A stretch of 5,945 bases of DNA from Caldifarciminota bacterium. Its GTDB lineage: Bacteria > Hydrothermota > E44-bin80. Made by a program: the position numbers and the translations under genes. Of this stretch, positions 4,994 through 5,945 are shown one piece after another (position 1 is the first letter of the stretch; each line of letters starts with the position of its first letter). Under the pieces are notes generated by a model, which searched no databases, was not told the DNA's origin, and saw only the letters and a program-made list of their open reading frames with translations. The stretch spans positions 1-5,945 of the forward strand of contig JAGMEZ010000445.1 of assembly GCA_023127905.1 (NCBI GenBank). The letters run 5' to 3'.

Positions 4994-5945
4994 GCTTCTT
5001 TTTCTTAGCTGCAGGGAAAAGTACATTGTTCAGTATTAATCTGTAACCGGGCGAATTTTTATGTAATTCAAGTCGGGTGGGAGGTTCTCCAACATAATGT
5101 GCATAATCTTCTGGGTCATGACCTCCTAAAAAAGTAAAAGTTCCATCTCCATAATTTCCATGAATGTATTTTGTTTCTTCTGTACCAGTCACTTCCCCCA
5201 TTATTACAGCTGATTTTTTTACCTTTTCTCTTCTAAAACCACAATCCTGTCCGAGAAATTCCTTAACTAACGCAGAGTGATTCTGAGTAAGCATCGTAGG
5301 TACAGGGTCATATTTTGCAGAAAATTCGAAGAGTGAGAAATACGTATCCTCACCCCTCCCCTGGGCTTCTTTTGTAACATCAACATCTGAATGTTCATAA
5401 ACCATGGGGTTTATTTCGAGATCAAAATTCTCAAATGCAAGTGTTTTTGTAAAATCCATTTTATCCTTATAATGTTTATCAATGGGATCACCGTCTAAGG
5501 GAATATCAACAATATCAACTTCCATTGTAGCAAGGGCAATATCAAGGGTAATAGGAGCAGAGCACATTGCAAATAGAAATCCACCCTTCGCTATATACTG
5601 CTTTATTCTACCTGCAACTGTATGCTTAAGATGCCACACTTTTTCAAAACCAAGTTTCTCCGCTACTTCCTCACTGGTTTTTACCTCTTCCTTATACCAT
5701 TCTGCATTTCTGTATATACCGTAGAATTTCCCGAATTGCCCTGTAAAATCCTCATGGTGTAAATGAAGCCAGTCGTATTTTAACAACTCTCCTTCTAAAA
5801 CTTCCTCATCCCATACCTTTTCATATGAAATTTTTGCATATTCTAATGCCAGAGTCACTGCATCGTCCCAGGGCTCCTTATTTGTTGGCGTGTAAATGGC
5901 AATTTTGGGTGCCATCTCAAGAATAATCTTCTCCATATTATTTTC
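4983..5945 (-). CDS. 'Asparagine synthetase B'-labelled GATase-like protein, C-terminal part (5' truncated by window end)
   Basis: Read on the minus strand, the frame is open through the window edge. The ATG at 5936 lacks a ribosome binding site and is preceded in frame by GAA-AAT-AAT (ENN). In relatives I remember, an ELEN-type segment runs straight into the APKIAVYTP strand, so the true start probably lies outside the window with an N-terminal region missing. Numbering from the 5936 Met, landmarks are APKIAIYTPTNKEPWDDAV (9-27), YDWLHLHHEDFTGQFGKFY (54-72), KGGFLFAMCSAPI (117-129) with C125 at a nucleophile-elbow-like position, VPTMLTQNH (212-220), YIHGNYGDGTFTFLGGHDPEDY (257-278) and a basic C-terminus, AAKKKKLKT. 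Databases often call this family asparagine synthetase B, but none of the PP-loop or N-terminal nucleophile features of AsnB are seen here. The fold looks like a class I amidotransferase or ThuA-like domain. The reaction is unknown. Confidence 0.85.
   Translation of the reverse strand, partial: ENNMEKIILEMAPKIAIYTPTNKEPWDDAVTLALEYAKISYEKVWDEEVLEGELLKYDWLHLHHEDFTGQFGKFYGIYRNAEWYKEEVKTSEEVAEKLGFEKVWHLKHTVAGRIKQYIAKGGFLFAMCSAPITLDIALATMEVDIVDIPLDGDPIDKHYKDKMDFTKTLAFENFDLEINPMVYEHSDVDVTKEAQGRGEDTYFSLFEFSAKYDPVPTMLTQNHSALVKEFLGQDCGFRREKVKKSAVIMGEVTGTEETKYIHGNYGDGTFTFLGGHDPEDYAHYVGEPPTRLELHKNSPGYRLILNNVLFPAAKKKKLKT

Noticed and set aside
1..5945. CRISPR array, tRNA or rRNA genes, transposase
   Set aside because: No regularly spaced repeats beyond the single 26-bp pair, no cloverleaf-like sequence noticed by eye, and no transposase motifs in any plausible frame.

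Overview
The window is AT-rich bacterial DNA with strong AGGAGG ribosome binding sites. It opens with the 3' end of a secreted protein carrying a type IX secretion (T9SS, Por) sorting domain. It closes with a gene of the family that databases often label 'asparagine synthetase B' in Bacteroidetes and Ignavibacteria. Together these point to the FCB superphylum, either Bacteroidota/Ignavibacteria or a candidate lineage such as WOR-3, KSB1, Marinimicrobia or Cloacimonadota. The phylum is inferred from gene content and cannot be fixed from the sequence alone.

Layout. Positions 3-536 (+) hold the C-terminal part of a T9SS cargo protein, followed by a perfect GC-rich 22-bp palindrome (543-564) that probably ends its transcript. 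Positions 565-720 are a short intergenic stretch with an imperfect hairpin and a TTGACA promoter element only about 30 bases before the next start codon. Positions 721-3924 (+) are a tight three-gene operon: a DASS/SLC13-type anion transporter, a divergent UspA-like protein (ATGA stop/start overlap) and an AlkP-superfamily phosphohydrolase (1-nt gap). A 109-bp gap containing a 26-bp direct repeat around a 44-bp hairpin segment leads to an adenylylsulfate (APS) kinase-like P-loop protein (4034-4573). After a further 87-bp AT-rich promoter-like gap comes a small four-helix membrane protein (4661-4993). The last gene (4983-5945, minus strand) converges on it with an 11-bp overlap and runs off the window at its 5' end.

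How the genes may work together. The transporter, UspA-like protein, AlkP-type metal hydrolase and APS-kinase-like protein are co-oriented and partly translationally coupled. This suggests one pathway handling an inorganic or organic anion (sulfate, phosphate or carboxylate) and a phospho- or sulfo-ester or nucleotide. All three accessory proteins depart from their family consensus. The transporter has PEH instead of the first SNT motif. The UspA-like protein lacks the ATP-binding glycine motif. The kinase keeps its Walker A motif but has a degenerate substrate site and an extra C-terminal LGY unit. This is the most plausible under-described system in the window, but its substrate cannot be named from sequence. 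The flanking genes (T9SS cargo and the 'AsnB'-like gene) look unrelated to it.
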